Positions 7,459 through 16,347 of a stretch of 36,431 nt of DNA are shown one piece after another. Made by a program: the position numbers and the translations under genes. Every line of letters starts with the position of its first letter. Within the stretch, counting starts at the first letter, position 1. The DNA is from Terriglobia bacterium (GTDB lineage Bacteria; Acidobacteriota; Vicinamibacteria; Vicinamibacterales; CAVVIG01), in contig JAIQFX010000053.1 in the NCBI GenBank assembly GCA_020073005.1, positions 1-36,431 of the forward strand, in the 5' to 3' direction. A model generated the notes under the pieces. It worked only from the letters and a program-made list of their open reading frames with translations. It was not told the origin of the DNA and made no database searches.

Positions 7459-9480
7459 ATGCCCTCCGTTTACGACCGCTTCTCGCTCGTCTCCGACTTC
7501 ACGCTCGCCGGCGATCAGGAGCGCGCCATCGGCGAGTTGACCGAGGGCCTGGAGCGCGGCGACCGGTATCAGGTGCTGCTCGGCGTCACGGGCTCGGGCA
7601 AGACGTTCACGATGGCGCAGACCATCGCGCGCGTGAACCGGCCGACGCTCGTGATGGTCCACAACAAGACGCTGGCCGCGCAGCTCTTCCAGGAATTTCG
7701 CCGCTTCTTTCCCGAGAACGCCGTCGAGTACTTCGTCAGCTACTACGACTACTACCAGCCGGAAGCGTACGTGCCGTCGACCGACTCGTACATCGAGAAG
7801 GAAGCGACGATCAACGACGAGATCGACCGCATGCGGCTGTCGGCCACGCGGTCGCTGTTCGAACGGCGGGACGTCATCATCGTCGCCAGCGTCTCGTGCA
7901 TCTACGGCCTCGGATCGCCCGAGGCGTACTACGGGATGCTGCTGCCGCTCGAGCGCGGCCAGCGCATCAGCCGCGAAGAGATTCTGCGCAAGCTGGTCGA
8001 AATCCAGTACGAGCGCAACGATCACGACTTCGGCCGCGGCACGTTCCGCGTCCGCGGCGACATCGTCGAGGTGTATCCGTCGTACGAAGAGCAGGGCCTG
8101 CGGATCGAGCTGTTCGGCGACGATGTCGACGAGCTGGTGACGTTCGATCCGCTGACGGGCGCGACGCTGCGGCGGCACGACAAGATCGCCGTCTATCCGA
8201 AGTCGCATTTCGTCGCGCCGCGCGAGCGGACCAAGCGCGCGGTCGAGACGATCAAGGAAGAACTGGTGTGGCGGCGCGGCGTCCTCGAGTCGGAGGGGCG
8301 CCTGCTCGAAGCGCAGCGCCTGCACCAGCGCACGATGTTCGACCTCGAGATGATGAACGAGATCGGCTACTGCCACGGCATCGAGAACTACGCGCGCCAT
8401 TTGACCGGCCGCGCGCCGGGCGAGCCGCCGCCGACGCTGCTCGACTATCTGCCGGCCGACGCGCTGATCATCGTCGACGAGAGCCACCAGACCGTGCCGC
8501 AGGTGCGCGGCATGTATCATGGCGACCGGTCGCGCAAGGAAGTCCTGGTCGCGTACGGGTTCCGCCTGCCGTCGGCGCTGGACAACCGGCCGCTGAACTT
8601 CGAAGAGTGGGAAGCGCGCGTCAAGCAGGTGATCTTCGTGTCCGCCACGCCGGGACCCTACGAGCTGGCGAAGTCGCAGGGCGTCGTCGTCGAGCAGATC
8701 ATCCGGCCGACCGGCCTCATCGATCCGCCGATCGACGTCCGGCCGGTGAAAGGGCAGGTGGACGACCTGCTGAAGGAGATCCGCGAGCGCGTCGATCGCG
8801 GCGAGCGGGTGCTCGTCACCACGCTGACCAAGCGCATGGCGGAGGACCTGACGCAGTACTATCAGGAGCTCGGCGTGCGTGTCCGCTACCTGCACTCGGA
8901 CATCGAGACGCTCGAGCGCGTCCAGATTCTCCGGGATCTGCGGCGCGGGACGTTCGACGTGCTGGTGGGAATCAACTTGCTGCGAGAGGGGCTCGATTTG
9001 CCGGAAGTCTCGCTGGTCGCGATCCTGGACGCCGACAAGGAAGGCTTCCTGCGCTCGGCCGGCTCGCTGATCCAGACGTCGGGCCGCGCGGCGCGCAACG
9101 TCAACGGCCGCGTCATCATGTACGCGGACAAGGTGACCGACTCGATGCGTCACGCGATGGGCGAAATGGAACGCCGGCGAGCCAGGCAGAGCGCGTACAA
9201 CGAGGAGCACGGGATCACGCCGCAGTCGATCGTGCGGCAGATCGACGAGGTCATGTCGAGCGTCTACGAGCGCGACTACATGACGCCGGCCGTCGTCAAA
9301 GACGGCACGGAGCGGTTCAAGACGCAAGCCGAACTCGACACCTACATCGCCTCGCTCCAGGCCGAGATGCGCGCGGCGGCCGCGAACCTGGATTTCGAGA
9401 AAGCGGCGTCGCTGCGCGATGACATCAAGCGCCTGCGCAACCCCGAGCTGGGATTGCCGCGGCTGGCCGGGAGGGCCTGA
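7459..9480 (+). CDS. uvrB: UvrABC excinuclease subunit B
   Basis: 673 residues, the same length as E. coli UvrB. DNA damage-verification helicase-like subunit of nucleotide excision repair; loads on damage with UvrA and recruits UvrC. Seen: Walker A GVTGSGKT (42-49), the beta-hairpin [16 protein letters not shown] that clamps one DNA strand, Walker B-like [12 protein letters not shown] (motif II, DESH), the helicase motifs VSATPGPYE and RQxGRAAR-equivalent QTSGRAARN, and the C-terminal UVR domain ([15 protein letters not shown]) for UvrC contact. ATG 7459 is preferred over the in-frame TTG 7447, which would overlap the -10. The next gene (mlaE) starts 8 bases after the stop, so the Mla-type genes are likely co-transcribed. 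Confidence 0.98.
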   Translation: MPSVYDRFSLVSDFTLAGDQERAIGELTEGLERGDRYQVLLGVTGSGKTFTMAQTIARVNRPTLVMVHNKTLAAQLFQEFRRFFPENAVEYFVSYYDYYQPEAYVPSTDSYIEKEATINDEIDRMRLSATRSLFERRDVIIVASVSCIYGLGSPEAYYGMLLPLERGQRISREEILRKLVEIQYERNDHDFGRGTFRVRGDIVEVYPSYEEQGLRIELFGDDVDELVTFDPLTGATLRRHDKIAVYPKSHFVAPRERTKRAVETIKEELVWRRGVLESEGRLLEAQRLHQRTMFDLEMMNEIGYCHGIENYARHLTGRAPGEPPPTLLDYLPADALIIVDESHQTVPQVRGMYHGDRSRKEVLVAYGFRLPSALDNRPLNFEEWEARVKQVIFVSATPGPYELAKSQGVVVEQIIRPTGLIDPPIDVRPVKGQVDDLLKEIRERVDRGERVLVTTLTKRMAEDLTQYYQELGVRVRYLHSDIETLERVQILRDLRRGTFDVLVGINLLREGLDLPEVSLVAILDADKEGFLRSAGSLIQTSGRAARNVNGRVIMYADKVTDSMRHAMGEMERRRARQSAYNEEHGITPQSIVRQIDEVMSSVYERDYMTPAVVKDGTERFKTQAELDTYIASLQAEMRAAAANLDFEKAASLRDDIKRLRNPELGLPRLAGRA

Positions 9481-9487
9481 CCCCCGC

Positions 9488-10261
9488 GTGTTGCAGGCGA
9501 TCGATCGCTGGCTGAAGCAGGCGGCCCTCGAGGTGCAGGAATACGTGCGCCTCACGCTCGCCGCCGTCGGGTGCGTCTTCACGCCGCCGGTCTACGCGCA
9601 CGATGTCGTCGAGCAGTTCGACGTCATCGGTGTTGGATCGCTGACTGTCGTGCTGTTGTCGGGCGTCTTCACTGGCGCGGCGCTCGCGATGCAGGGCGGC
9701 CTGACGCTCGATCAGTTCGGCGCCCGCCCCGTTGTCGGCCGGCTCGTGAGCGCGTCGATGATCAAGGAGCTCGGGCCGGTGCTGACGGCGCTGATGCTGA
9801 CGGGCCGCATCGGTTCGGGGATCGCGGCCGAACTCGGGTCGATGGTGGTGACCGATCAGATCAACGCGCTGCGCGCGCTGGGGACCGACCCCGTGCGCAA
9901 GCTGGTCGTGCCGCGCGTGCTGGCCGGATTCTTCATGACGCCGATTCTGACGATCGTGGCGGATTTCATCGGCATCTTTGGCGGGTGGGTGGTCGCGCGC
10001 TTCACGCTCCAGGTGAATTCCGGCGTGTATTGGTTGTCGGTGACCGAAGGGCTCTACATGCACGACGCGTGGATGGGCCTCATCAAGCCCTTCGTGTTCG
10101 GCTTTCTCATCGTGACGATCGCCTGTCACGTCGGCCTGCGGACGACGGGCGGCACGGCGGGCGTGGGCAAATCGACGACGGTCGCGGTCGTGGCGGGATC
10201 GGTCGCGGTGATCGCGGCGGACTTCTTCGTCACGCAGCTGCTGGTGTCGTTGTTGTTCTAG
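9488..10261 (+). CDS. mlaE: MlaE-family ABC transporter permease
   Basis: 257 residues, normal for MlaE/YrbE permeases that move phospholipids between inner and outer membranes. Seen: five or so hydrophobic helices and the family core FTGAALAMQGGLTLDQFGA, then LGPVLTALMLTGRIGSGIAAELGSM and ALRALGTDPVRKLVVPRVLA, the coupling helix region that contacts MlaF. Start GTG 9488 is chosen because it follows GGGAGGG at 9469-9475 and begins at VLQAIDRWL, a conserved amphipathic N-terminus; earlier in-frame codons lie inside uvrB. Next gene mlaF starts 15 bases after the stop. Confidence 0.93.
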   Translation: MLQAIDRWLKQAALEVQEYVRLTLAAVGCVFTPPVYAHDVVEQFDVIGVGSLTVVLLSGVFTGAALAMQGGLTLDQFGARPVVGRLVSASMIKELGPVLTALMLTGRIGSGIAAELGSMVVTDQINALRALGTDPVRKLVVPRVLAGFFMTPILTIVADFIGIFGGWVVARFTLQVNSGVYWLSVTEGLYMHDAWMGLIKPFVFGFLIVTIACHVGLRTTGGTAGVGKSTTVAVVAGSVAVIAADFFVTQLLVSLLF

Positions 10262-10276
10262 GCGGATGCAGGGTTC

Positions 10277-11125
10277 ATGGTTCAGGGTGCTGACGCGCAG
10301 ACCGCAAAGCAGATTCTGAGTGAGACCGGCGCGCCGGTCGTCATGTTCGATCACGTGCGTCTGGCGTTCGACGAGAACGTCGTCCTGGCGGATCTCAGTT
10401 TCACGCTCATCAAGGGGCACACGAAGATCATCCTCGGGGCGAGCGGGTCCGGAAAGTCGACGGCCCTCAAGATCATCACGGGACTGTGGAAGGCCGATTC
10501 CGGCGTCGTCTGGGTGAACGGCGAGCGCGTCGATCAGCTGACCGAGCGCGAGATGATGAGCGTGCGCGCCGACCTGGGCCTGATCTTCCAGGAAGGCGCG
10601 CTGTTCGACTCGCTGACCGTGCGCGAGAACGTCGGCTACAAGCTGTACGAAGAGACCGACATGGCGCTCGACGCCGTGGACAAGCGCGTCGAAGAGGTGC
10701 TGGGGTTCATCGGCCTGATCGAGTACATCGAGAAGATGCCGTCGGAGCTGTCGGGCGGCCAGCGGCGGCGCGTGGCGATCGCGCGCGCGATGGCGTTCAA
10801 GCCGAGCATCCTGCTGTACGACGAGGCCACGACGGGCCTCGATCCGATCACGGCGACGACGGTGGACGACGAGATCATCAAGCTGCGCGATCTGGAGGGC
10901 GTCAGCTCGATCGTCGTGACGCACCAGCTCCGGGACGCGTTCTACATCGCGACGCACATGGCCGAGCGCGGCGCGGACGGGAAGGTGCGCATCATGGCCG
11001 CGTCGGCCGACAAGGCCGAGGAGGCCGAGTTCATCATGCTGAAGGACGGCCTCATCTGCTTCGAGGGCACGGCGGAACAACTGCGGCGCTCGACCGATCC
11101 ATACTTGAAGACGTTTCTGTCCTAA
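10277..11125 (+). CDS. mlaF: MlaF-family ABC transporter ATPase
   Basis: 282-residue ATP-binding subunit of the Mla-type lipid transporter. Seen: Walker A GASGSGKST (54-62), Q-loop IFQEGALFDSLTVREN (103-118), ABC signature LSGGQ (158-162), Walker B ILLYDEATTGLDP (178-190; Asp182, Glu183) and H-loop VVTHQL. The insertion after the H-loop (MAERGADGKVRIMAASADKAEEAEF) is longer than in E. coli MlaF. ATG 10277. Lies between mlaE and mlaD in the same direction. Confidence 0.95.
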   Translation: MVQGADAQTAKQILSETGAPVVMFDHVRLAFDENVVLADLSFTLIKGHTKIILGASGSGKSTALKIITGLWKADSGVVWVNGERVDQLTEREMMSVRADLGLIFQEGALFDSLTVRENVGYKLYEETDMALDAVDKRVEEVLGFIGLIEYIEKMPSELSGGQRRRVAIARAMAFKPSILLYDEATTGLDPITATTVDDEIIKLRDLEGVSSIVVTHQLRDAFYIATHMAERGADGKVRIMAASADKAEEAEFIMLKDGLICFEGTAEQLRRSTDPYLKTFLS

Positions 11126-11133
11126 GGACGCTT

Positions 11134-12174
11134 ATGCCTCGCACACGCTCGCTCGCGTGGTCGGAACTGAAAATCGGCGTCGTGACGATCGTCGCCCTCT
11201 CGATTGCGGCCATGCTGATCTTCACGCTCACCGGCAGCCGGGGACTCGTCTGGCAGCGCTACAGCCTGAAGACGCGGTTCGGCAACGTCGCCGGCCTCGC
11301 GGTCGGGTCGCCGGTGCGGATTGCCGGCAAGGAAGTGGGCACCGTCAAGGCGGTCGAGCTGGAAGGCGAGCTGGTGGACATCACGTTCGACGTGAACAAG
11401 CAGTACCGCACCGTCATCACGAGCACGTCGATGGCGCGGCTGGGGTCGGTCTCGCTCCTCGGGCAGGCGGCGATCGACATCACGCCGTCCGCGCGCGGCA
11501 CCGTCATTCCTGATTGGGGCTATGTCCCGGCGGGCAGGATGCCGGCGCAGATCGCCGATCTGTCCGACAGCGCCACGCAGAGCATCGGCGAGATCACGGG
11601 GCTGATCCAGGACATGCGCAGCGGCAAGGGCACGGCCGGCAAGCTGATGACCGACGACCAGCTGTACGTCGAGCTGCACAAGTTCGTGGCCGCGGCCGGC
11701 GATGTCACGCGCGGGTTACAGCAGGGCAAAGGGTCGATCGGCCGGTTCCTCAAGGACCCGAAGATGGCGCAGTCGCTCGAGGCGTCGGTGAGGAATCTGC
11801 AGGACATCACCGCGCAGATCAATGCAGGGCAGGGCAGTCTCGGGAAGCTGATGAAGGATCCGGCGTTTTCGGATGCGCTTACCGGCGCGACGTCGAACAT
11901 GCGCACGATCACGGAGAACCTGAAGAACGGCGAAGGCACGATGGGCAAGCTGATGACGGATACGTCGCTGTTCAACCGCTTGAATTCCGTGACGGACCGC
12001 CTCGATGAGCTGACGAAAAACCTGAACGCGGGCGAAGGAACTGCCGGACAATTGCTGAAGGACAAGCAGTTGTATGAGAACATGAACAAGACGGTTTCGG
12101 AATTCAGCGCGCTGCTGACCGAGATCAAGAAAGACCCCAAGCGGTACCTCAGCGTGAAAGTGAGCATCTGGTAA
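11134..12174 (+). CDS. mlaD: MlaD/MCE-domain lipid-binding protein with five 34-residue tandem repeats
   Basis: 346 residues. One N-terminal transmembrane helix (about 14-32, GVVTIVALSIAAMLIFTL), then the MCE domain (about 44-118; RFGNVAGLAVGSPVRIAGKEVG, LLGQAAIDI) that forms the hexameric lipid channel. The C-terminal tail carries the motif G-x-G-[TS]-x-G-x-[LF]-[ML]-x-D five times, at residues 164, 198, 232, 266 and 300: an exact 34-residue period. These likely form an elongated helical needle (as in MCE proteins such as PqiB/LetB or YebT types; inference). ATG 11134 with AAGGA at 11124-11128. Its stop overlaps the next start (TAATG). Confidence 0.92.
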   Translation: MPRTRSLAWSELKIGVVTIVALSIAAMLIFTLTGSRGLVWQRYSLKTRFGNVAGLAVGSPVRIAGKEVGTVKAVELEGELVDITFDVNKQYRTVITSTSMARLGSVSLLGQAAIDITPSARGTVIPDWGYVPAGRMPAQIADLSDSATQSIGEITGLIQDMRSGKGTAGKLMTDDQLYVELHKFVAAAGDVTRGLQQGKGSIGRFLKDPKMAQSLEASVRNLQDITAQINAGQGSLGKLMKDPAFSDALTGATSNMRTITENLKNGEGTMGKLMTDTSLFNRLNSVTDRLDELTKNLNAGEGTAGQLLKDKQLYENMNKTVSEFSALLTEIKKDPKRYLSVKVSIW

Positions 12175-12449
12175 TGGCGAAAGACGAAGGGGCGGGCGCG
12201 GGCAGCATTCTTCTGGCGTTTCTTCTCGGCGCCGTGAGCGGCGCGGCGGTCGCGCTCCTGTACGCGCCGGCCAGCGGCAAGGAAACGCGCGAGTACCTCG
12301 GTGAGAAGGCGCGCGAAGGCAAGGCGCGCGCGGCAGAGGCCGCGGCCAAAGGCCGCGAGGTCCTGAATCAGGGCCGCGAAACACTTGCCACGGCCATCGA
12401 GCGGGGACGCGAGGCCTACCAGCAGGCGCGCGCGCGGGACAACGCGTGA
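12174..12449 (+). CDS. YtxH-domain small membrane protein
   Basis: 91 residues: a single N-terminal hydrophobic helix (SILLAFLLGAVSGAAVALLYAP), then the YtxH signature LYAPASGKETREYL and a long Ala/Glu/Arg-rich helix predicted to be coiled coil. YtxH-domain proteins are common stress-associated envelope proteins of unknown role. Starts at TAATG (12172-12176), overlapping mlaD by one base, and overlaps the following gene by four (GTGA). Confidence 0.85.
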   Translation: MAKDEGAGAGSILLAFLLGAVSGAAVALLYAPASGKETREYLGEKAREGKARAAEAAAKGREVLNQGRETLATAIERGREAYQQARARDNA

Positions 12450-12871
12450 CCGGCTGGAACGAAGTCTTCCTCGGCGTGATCGCGGTTGCGACGCTGTCGA
12501 TCGCCATCGCGCAGCTGGGCATCTTCGTCGCGGCCGGGCTCCTGGCGCGGCGCATGGCGAAGCTCGTCGACCGCGTCGAACAGGAATTGAAGCCGATCTT
12601 CGGCCACCTCGATTCCATCGGCCGCGACGCCGCGCGCGCCACCGCGCTGGCGACGGCGCAGATGGAGCGGGCAGACAAGCTGTTCGCCAGCCTGGCGAGC
12701 CGCGTCGAGCAGACGGCCAGCACCGTGCAGTCGTCCATCGGCGCCACCGCGCGGTCGGGGAGCGCGATTTTCAACGCGCTTCGCGCCGCGTTCGAGGTGA
12801 TCCGCGAGCTGCGCCAGTCCGGCCGGCGGCGGCAGGGGCGCAGCGAAGACGAAGACGCGCTGTTCATTTAG
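12446..12871 (+). CDS. Membrane-anchored coiled-coil protein (YtxG/DUF948-like)
   Basis: 141 residues: an N-terminal transmembrane helix (FLGVIAVATLSIAIAQLGIFVAAGLL), then a long helix (LVDRVEQELKPIFGHLDSIGRDAARATALATAQMERADKL) typical of DUF948/YtxG proteins, which usually travel with YtxH. GTG 12446 starts inside the ytxH stop (GTGA), so the gene is translationally coupled. Last gene of the uvrB-mla run. Function unknown; family call is moderate. Confidence 0.7.
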   Translation: MTGWNEVFLGVIAVATLSIAIAQLGIFVAAGLLARRMAKLVDRVEQELKPIFGHLDSIGRDAARATALATAQMERADKLFASLASRVEQTASTVQSSIGATARSGSAIFNALRAAFEVIRELRQSGRRRQGRSEDEDALFI

Positions 12872-12963
12872 TCAGTGAACCATCTGATTATCTAGTCATT
12901 GCGCCCAACGCCCGCCCGGGTGTACAAAGCGATGCACACCATCGCCTAGCCCCGGGAGGGACC

Positions 12964-13503
12964 ATGCAGCGAGTCGTTTTCGGTTCGCTCGTCGTGCTCA
13001 CCGCGCTGTCGATCGCCGCACCCGCCCCGGCTCAGGAATCGAAATCCTCCGCCCTCGCCAAGGAACTCGCGACGACGCTCGACGCCGCCAAGCTGGACAG
13101 CATCGCGGCCAAAGATCCATCCGCGCCCGACGTATTCGTGGCGGCGCTCTATTTCCCGGGCGTTCAGCTGCTGGTCATCTCGGCGAAGTACACCGCGCCG
13201 CAGCTGCTGAACGAGCGTCTCGCCAAGAAAGAGTACCGGGACACGTACATCGACCTGAGCAGTGCGTCCGTTCCGGCGTCGAAGGCTTTCGTGGAGGATC
13301 TCGGCGCCGACGGCCTCAAGCCGAAGCACGACGACAACAAGGCGCCGGACACCTTCGAGCTCGCGGGCGCGCGCACGGTGTTCGACGGCGATTGGAAGAA
13401 GCAGAAGATGGCCGAGGCCGACTACATGAAGGCGTTCTCGTCGGCCGATGACCGCTACACGCAGATGCTGACGGCCCTCGTCGCGCAAGCCAAGAAGAAA
13501 TAA
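12964..13503 (+). CDS. Secreted hypothetical protein
   Basis: 179 residues. N-terminal signal peptide (MQRVVFGSLVVLTALSIAAPAPAQ, cleavage likely after PAPAQ). The mature part is acidic and lysine-rich with no motif I recognise; it contains FVAALYFPGVQLLVISAKYT and YIDLSSASVPASKAFVEDLGADGL, suggesting a small alpha/beta secreted domain. ATG 12964 is preceded by GGGAGGG (12954-12960), a strong ribosome-binding site. Stands apart from the Mla run by about 90 bases; no operon partner downstream. Confidence 0.75.
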   Translation: MQRVVFGSLVVLTALSIAAPAPAQESKSSALAKELATTLDAAKLDSIAAKDPSAPDVFVAALYFPGVQLLVISAKYTAPQLLNERLAKKEYRDTYIDLSSASVPASKAFVEDLGADGLKPKHDDNKAPDTFELAGARTVFDGDWKKQKMAEADYMKAFSSADDRYTQMLTALVAQAKKK

Positions 13504-13783
13504 AGTACAGACGAACGCCCTGACGGTCCGAACGGGGGGCTCGCTCCAATTCGAACTCGGAGGGAGCACTAATGCGGTGGTGGTGGCGATGAAGCCTGGC
13601 CAGCCGCAACCCAGCCCGACCAACAGGGCGTCCAGCGCTATCCGGACGTCTCCTATGCCGGATAACTTCACAGCATCGGACGCGGCAGCGCACGGCGTAA
13701 TCTAGGCCGCCGGGGAAGCCTGTCAAGCCGGAGCAATCAGAGCCGGATACCCGATGTAGCGCGAGCCTTTCAGGCGAGCGGGA
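13504..13783. other. Intergenic stretch between convergent genes with two inverted repeats
   Basis: No gene supported here. GCTCGCTCC (13539-13547) pairs with GGAGGGAGC (13559-13567), a hairpin that may end the preceding gene; there is no T tract. A second inverted repeat, TATCCGG (13639-13645) with CCGGATA (13658-13664), has a 12-base spacer. Both lie downstream of genes running toward each other, so a termination role is likely but unproven. Confidence 0.4.
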
Positions 13784-16207
13784 CTACGAATCTGACCGCA
13801 ACGCGAGCAGCGGATCGATCCGCGACGCCCGCCACGACGGCAGGAGGCAGGCCAGCGACGCCACGACGGCGAACAGCGCCGCAACCGAGCCGTAGATCCG
13901 CGGATCCAGCGGCCGGACGTCGAAGAGCAGCGACTGGATGAGCCGCGCCGCGCCGGCGGCGGCCGCAAGCCCCAGTACCAGCCCGACCGCCACCAACTGC
14001 AGGCCCCCACGCATCACGAGGCCCATGACTTGTCCGGCCCGGGCGCCGAGCGCCATGCGGATGCCGATTTCCGCCGTCCGCTGCGAGACCGCGTACGCGA
14101 GCACTGAATAAAGGCCGACGGCGGACAGCAGCAGCGCGAGGCCCGCAAACACGGCCGTCAGCGACGCGACGATGCGCTGGACGCCGACGCTCTGGACGAC
14201 GTTGCTCTCGAGCGTCGCGAAAAACGACGCCGGTTGATTTCTGTCGACGGCCACCACGCTGGCGCGGATGACGGGCTGGAGCGCCGCCGGATCGCCGTCG
14301 GTCCGCGCCACGACGGCCATCGCCGGCCGTCCGAACTGGCGCATCGGATAGTAGATCTCATCGGGCGCGGGATTGTTCAGCCCGTTGGTCTTGACGTCGC
14401 GAATCATGCCGACCACCTCGGCCCCGATGTCGGCGTTCGGCCCGCGCAGCATGACTTTGCCGAGCGGCGACTCGCCTGGGAAGAGACGCGTGGCGAGCGA
14501 CTCGTTGATGATGCAGACGCCCGGGGCGCCCTCCCGATCGGCGGGGCCGAACACGCGCCCTGCGAGCAGCGTGATGCGCATGACCGCGAAATAGTTGTCG
14601 CTGACGATCGCGAGGTTCGCCAGCGGCCGCTGCGTCAGCGGCAGCACGGGCCGCCCCGCGACGCCGTACGGCGTACGCGGATTGAAGCCCGAAACCGGCA
14701 GCCCGAGTCCCGCCGCGGCCGCCGTGACGTGCGGCGCCGCGGCGAGCCGGTCGATCACGTCGTTGAAGAATTGCACCTGCTGCGCAGCCGTGGCGTAGCG
14801 CGTCGGCGGCACCGCGACGAGGGCCGAGGCGGCGCCTTTCGGTTCGAACCCGGGCGGCGTGCGCTGCAGCCTGACGAAGCTGATGAGTAACAGGCTCGAG
14901 CCCACCAGGAGCACCACCGACAGCGCGACTTCTCCGACGATCAGCCCGGCGCGGAAGCGGCCGCCGCGCTCGCCCGAGGAGCCGCGCGCGCGGTCCTTGA
15001 GCATTTCGACCAGCGGCGTGCGTGAGGCCTGGAGCGCCGGTGCGAGGCCGACAAGCAGCGTGGTCAGGAGCGTGATGCCGCCCGTGAACAGGAGCGCGCG
15101 CCCGTTCAACGACAGGGTCGTGTTGGGCGGGAACTGCGAGCTGACGACGGACTGCACGGCGGACAGCGCCCACATCGAGAGCAGCACGCCGACGCCTCCC
15201 GCGATCGCGGAGAACACAAGGCTTTCGGTCACGAGCTGCGCCACGACCCTCGCCCGCGTCGCGCCGAGCGACTGTCTGACGGCGATCTCCCGGTGGCGGG
15301 CGGTGAGCCGGCTGAGGAACAGCGACGCGACGTTCGCGCAGGCGATGAGCAGCACGAAGCTGACGGCGCCGATGAGGGTGTAGAAGGTCGGCTGGAGGTT
15401 GCCGACCAGGGCCTGGACGAAGAGGCGCGGCTCGCTCGTGTGGCTCGCGTCCAGCTTCGCGGCGAAGCGCTCCTGGTAGCCGCGGCTGATCGCGGCCAGC
15501 TCGCTCGCCGCCTGCGCGAGCGACACGCCGGGCTTGAGCCGCGCGATCGGCTGCGCGTAGCCGGAGCCGTTCTGGACCTGCAGCGGCGTCAGTCCGCTGA
15601 TGTCGAAGACGCGGGGCACGAAGACCTGTACCTGGGCGAAGGGCGCGCTCACATTGGGAGGCATGATGCCGACGACCTGCCAGGGTTGGCTGTTGAGCGT
15701 GATCGTCTCGCCGACGAGACCGGGGCGCCCGCCGAAACGCGTCTGCCACAACTCGTTGCTCAGAATGCAGACGGCCGGTCCGTTGGGCAGGTCTTCCTCG
15801 GCCGTGAAGTTGCGGCCGAGCGCGGGCAGGATGCCCAGCGTCGGCAGGAACGTCGCGCTGACGCGCTGGGCGTTGAGCTGTTCGGGATCGCCGTTGCCCG
15901 TGAGCGTGAAGTTGTCGAAGGCCGAAATGCCGAGAGCGTCGAACGTCGTCGCGTGCGCGCGGATTTCCTCGTAGCGCGGCCAGGAGATCGCCGGCGCGTT
16001 GAGGTTCATCTGCGGATTGTTCGTCCAGATGGCGACCAGCGATTTGGGACCGGGGATCGTGACCGGGTTGAGGACCAGGCGATCGTAGACCGAGAACAGC
16101 GCCGTGTTGGCGCCGATGCCGACGGCGATCGTCGCGATGGCCACGGCGGTGAAGCCCGGGCTCTTGCGGAGCGCGCGCACGGCGTTCCTGAAGTCAGACA
16201 CCAGCAT
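13784..16207 (-). CDS. ABC-type permease of the ADOP family (MacB-PCD and FtsX domains)
   Basis: 807 residues. Pattern of the acidobacterial duplicated orphan permeases: N-terminal helix after RNAVRALRKSPGFTAVAIATIAVGIGANTALFS, MacB-like periplasmic domain (about 60-250), FtsX helix trio (about 280-420 with ANVASLFLSRLTARHREIAVRQSLGA), a second periplasmic domain and a second FtsX trio ending LPSWRASRIDPLLALRSDS. No ATPase is encoded nearby, hence 'orphan'. ATG 16207 is chosen over the upstream in-frame ATG 16258 because GAGG precedes it at good spacing (8 bases) and the family starts at the MLVSDFRNAVR site. Probable role in export or drug or peptide efflux; substrate unknown. Confidence 0.93.
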   Translation of the reverse strand: MLVSDFRNAVRALRKSPGFTAVAIATIAVGIGANTALFSVYDRLVLNPVTIPGPKSLVAIWTNNPQMNLNAPAISWPRYEEIRAHATTFDALGISAFDNFTLTGNGDPEQLNAQRVSATFLPTLGILPALGRNFTAEEDLPNGPAVCILSNELWQTRFGGRPGLVGETITLNSQPWQVVGIMPPNVSAPFAQVQVFVPRVFDISGLTPLQVQNGSGYAQPIARLKPGVSLAQAASELAAISRGYQERFAAKLDASHTSEPRLFVQALVGNLQPTFYTLIGAVSFVLLIACANVASLFLSRLTARHREIAVRQSLGATRARVVAQLVTESLVFSAIAGGVGVLLSMWALSAVQSVVSSQFPPNTTLSLNGRALLFTGGITLLTTLLVGLAPALQASRTPLVEMLKDRARGSSGERGGRFRAGLIVGEVALSVVLLVGSSLLLISFVRLQRTPPGFEPKGAASALVAVPPTRYATAAQQVQFFNDVIDRLAAAPHVTAAAAGLGLPVSGFNPRTPYGVAGRPVLPLTQRPLANLAIVSDNYFAVMRITLLAGRVFGPADREGAPGVCIINESLATRLFPGESPLGKVMLRGPNADIGAEVVGMIRDVKTNGLNNPAPDEIYYPMRQFGRPAMAVVARTDGDPAALQPVIRASVVAVDRNQPASFFATLESNVVQSVGVQRIVASLTAVFAGLALLLSAVGLYSVLAYAVSQRTAEIGIRMALGARAGQVMGLVMRGGLQLVAVGLVLGLAAAAGAARLIQSLLFDVRPLDPRIYGSVAALFAVVASLACLLPSWRASRIDPLLALRSDS

Positions 16208-16302
16208 CAAACGCACCTCAGCGGTTGCGAAGAGGAAGCAACCGACGTGCCAGTGCAATCGCGGGAGGGAGCGTTGCCGCGTCTGAGAAAGTGACCGCGT
16301 GC

Positions 16303-16338
16303 GGGACGTGGATGTCCCAACCTTGGGAGGGCTATACT
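16303..16338 (+). promoter_or_regulatory. Promoter with inverted repeat before the GT87-like gene
   Basis: TATACT at 16333-16338 is a good -10, predicting a start near 16345 and a near-leaderless message for ATG 16348. Upstream, GGGAC (16303-16307) and GTCCC (16314-16318) form an inverted repeat over the -35 region, a possible operator. Confidence 0.4.
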
Positions 16339-16347
16339 TCGGGCCGC

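Noticed and set aside
7417-9582. Long open frame on the minus strand opposite uvrB
   Set aside because: Arg/Val/Asp/His-rich shadow of the high-GC uvrB coding strand.
9425-11080. Long minus-strand frame opposite mlaE and mlaF
   Set aside because: Same GC-bias shadow effect; no start signal and no known domain.
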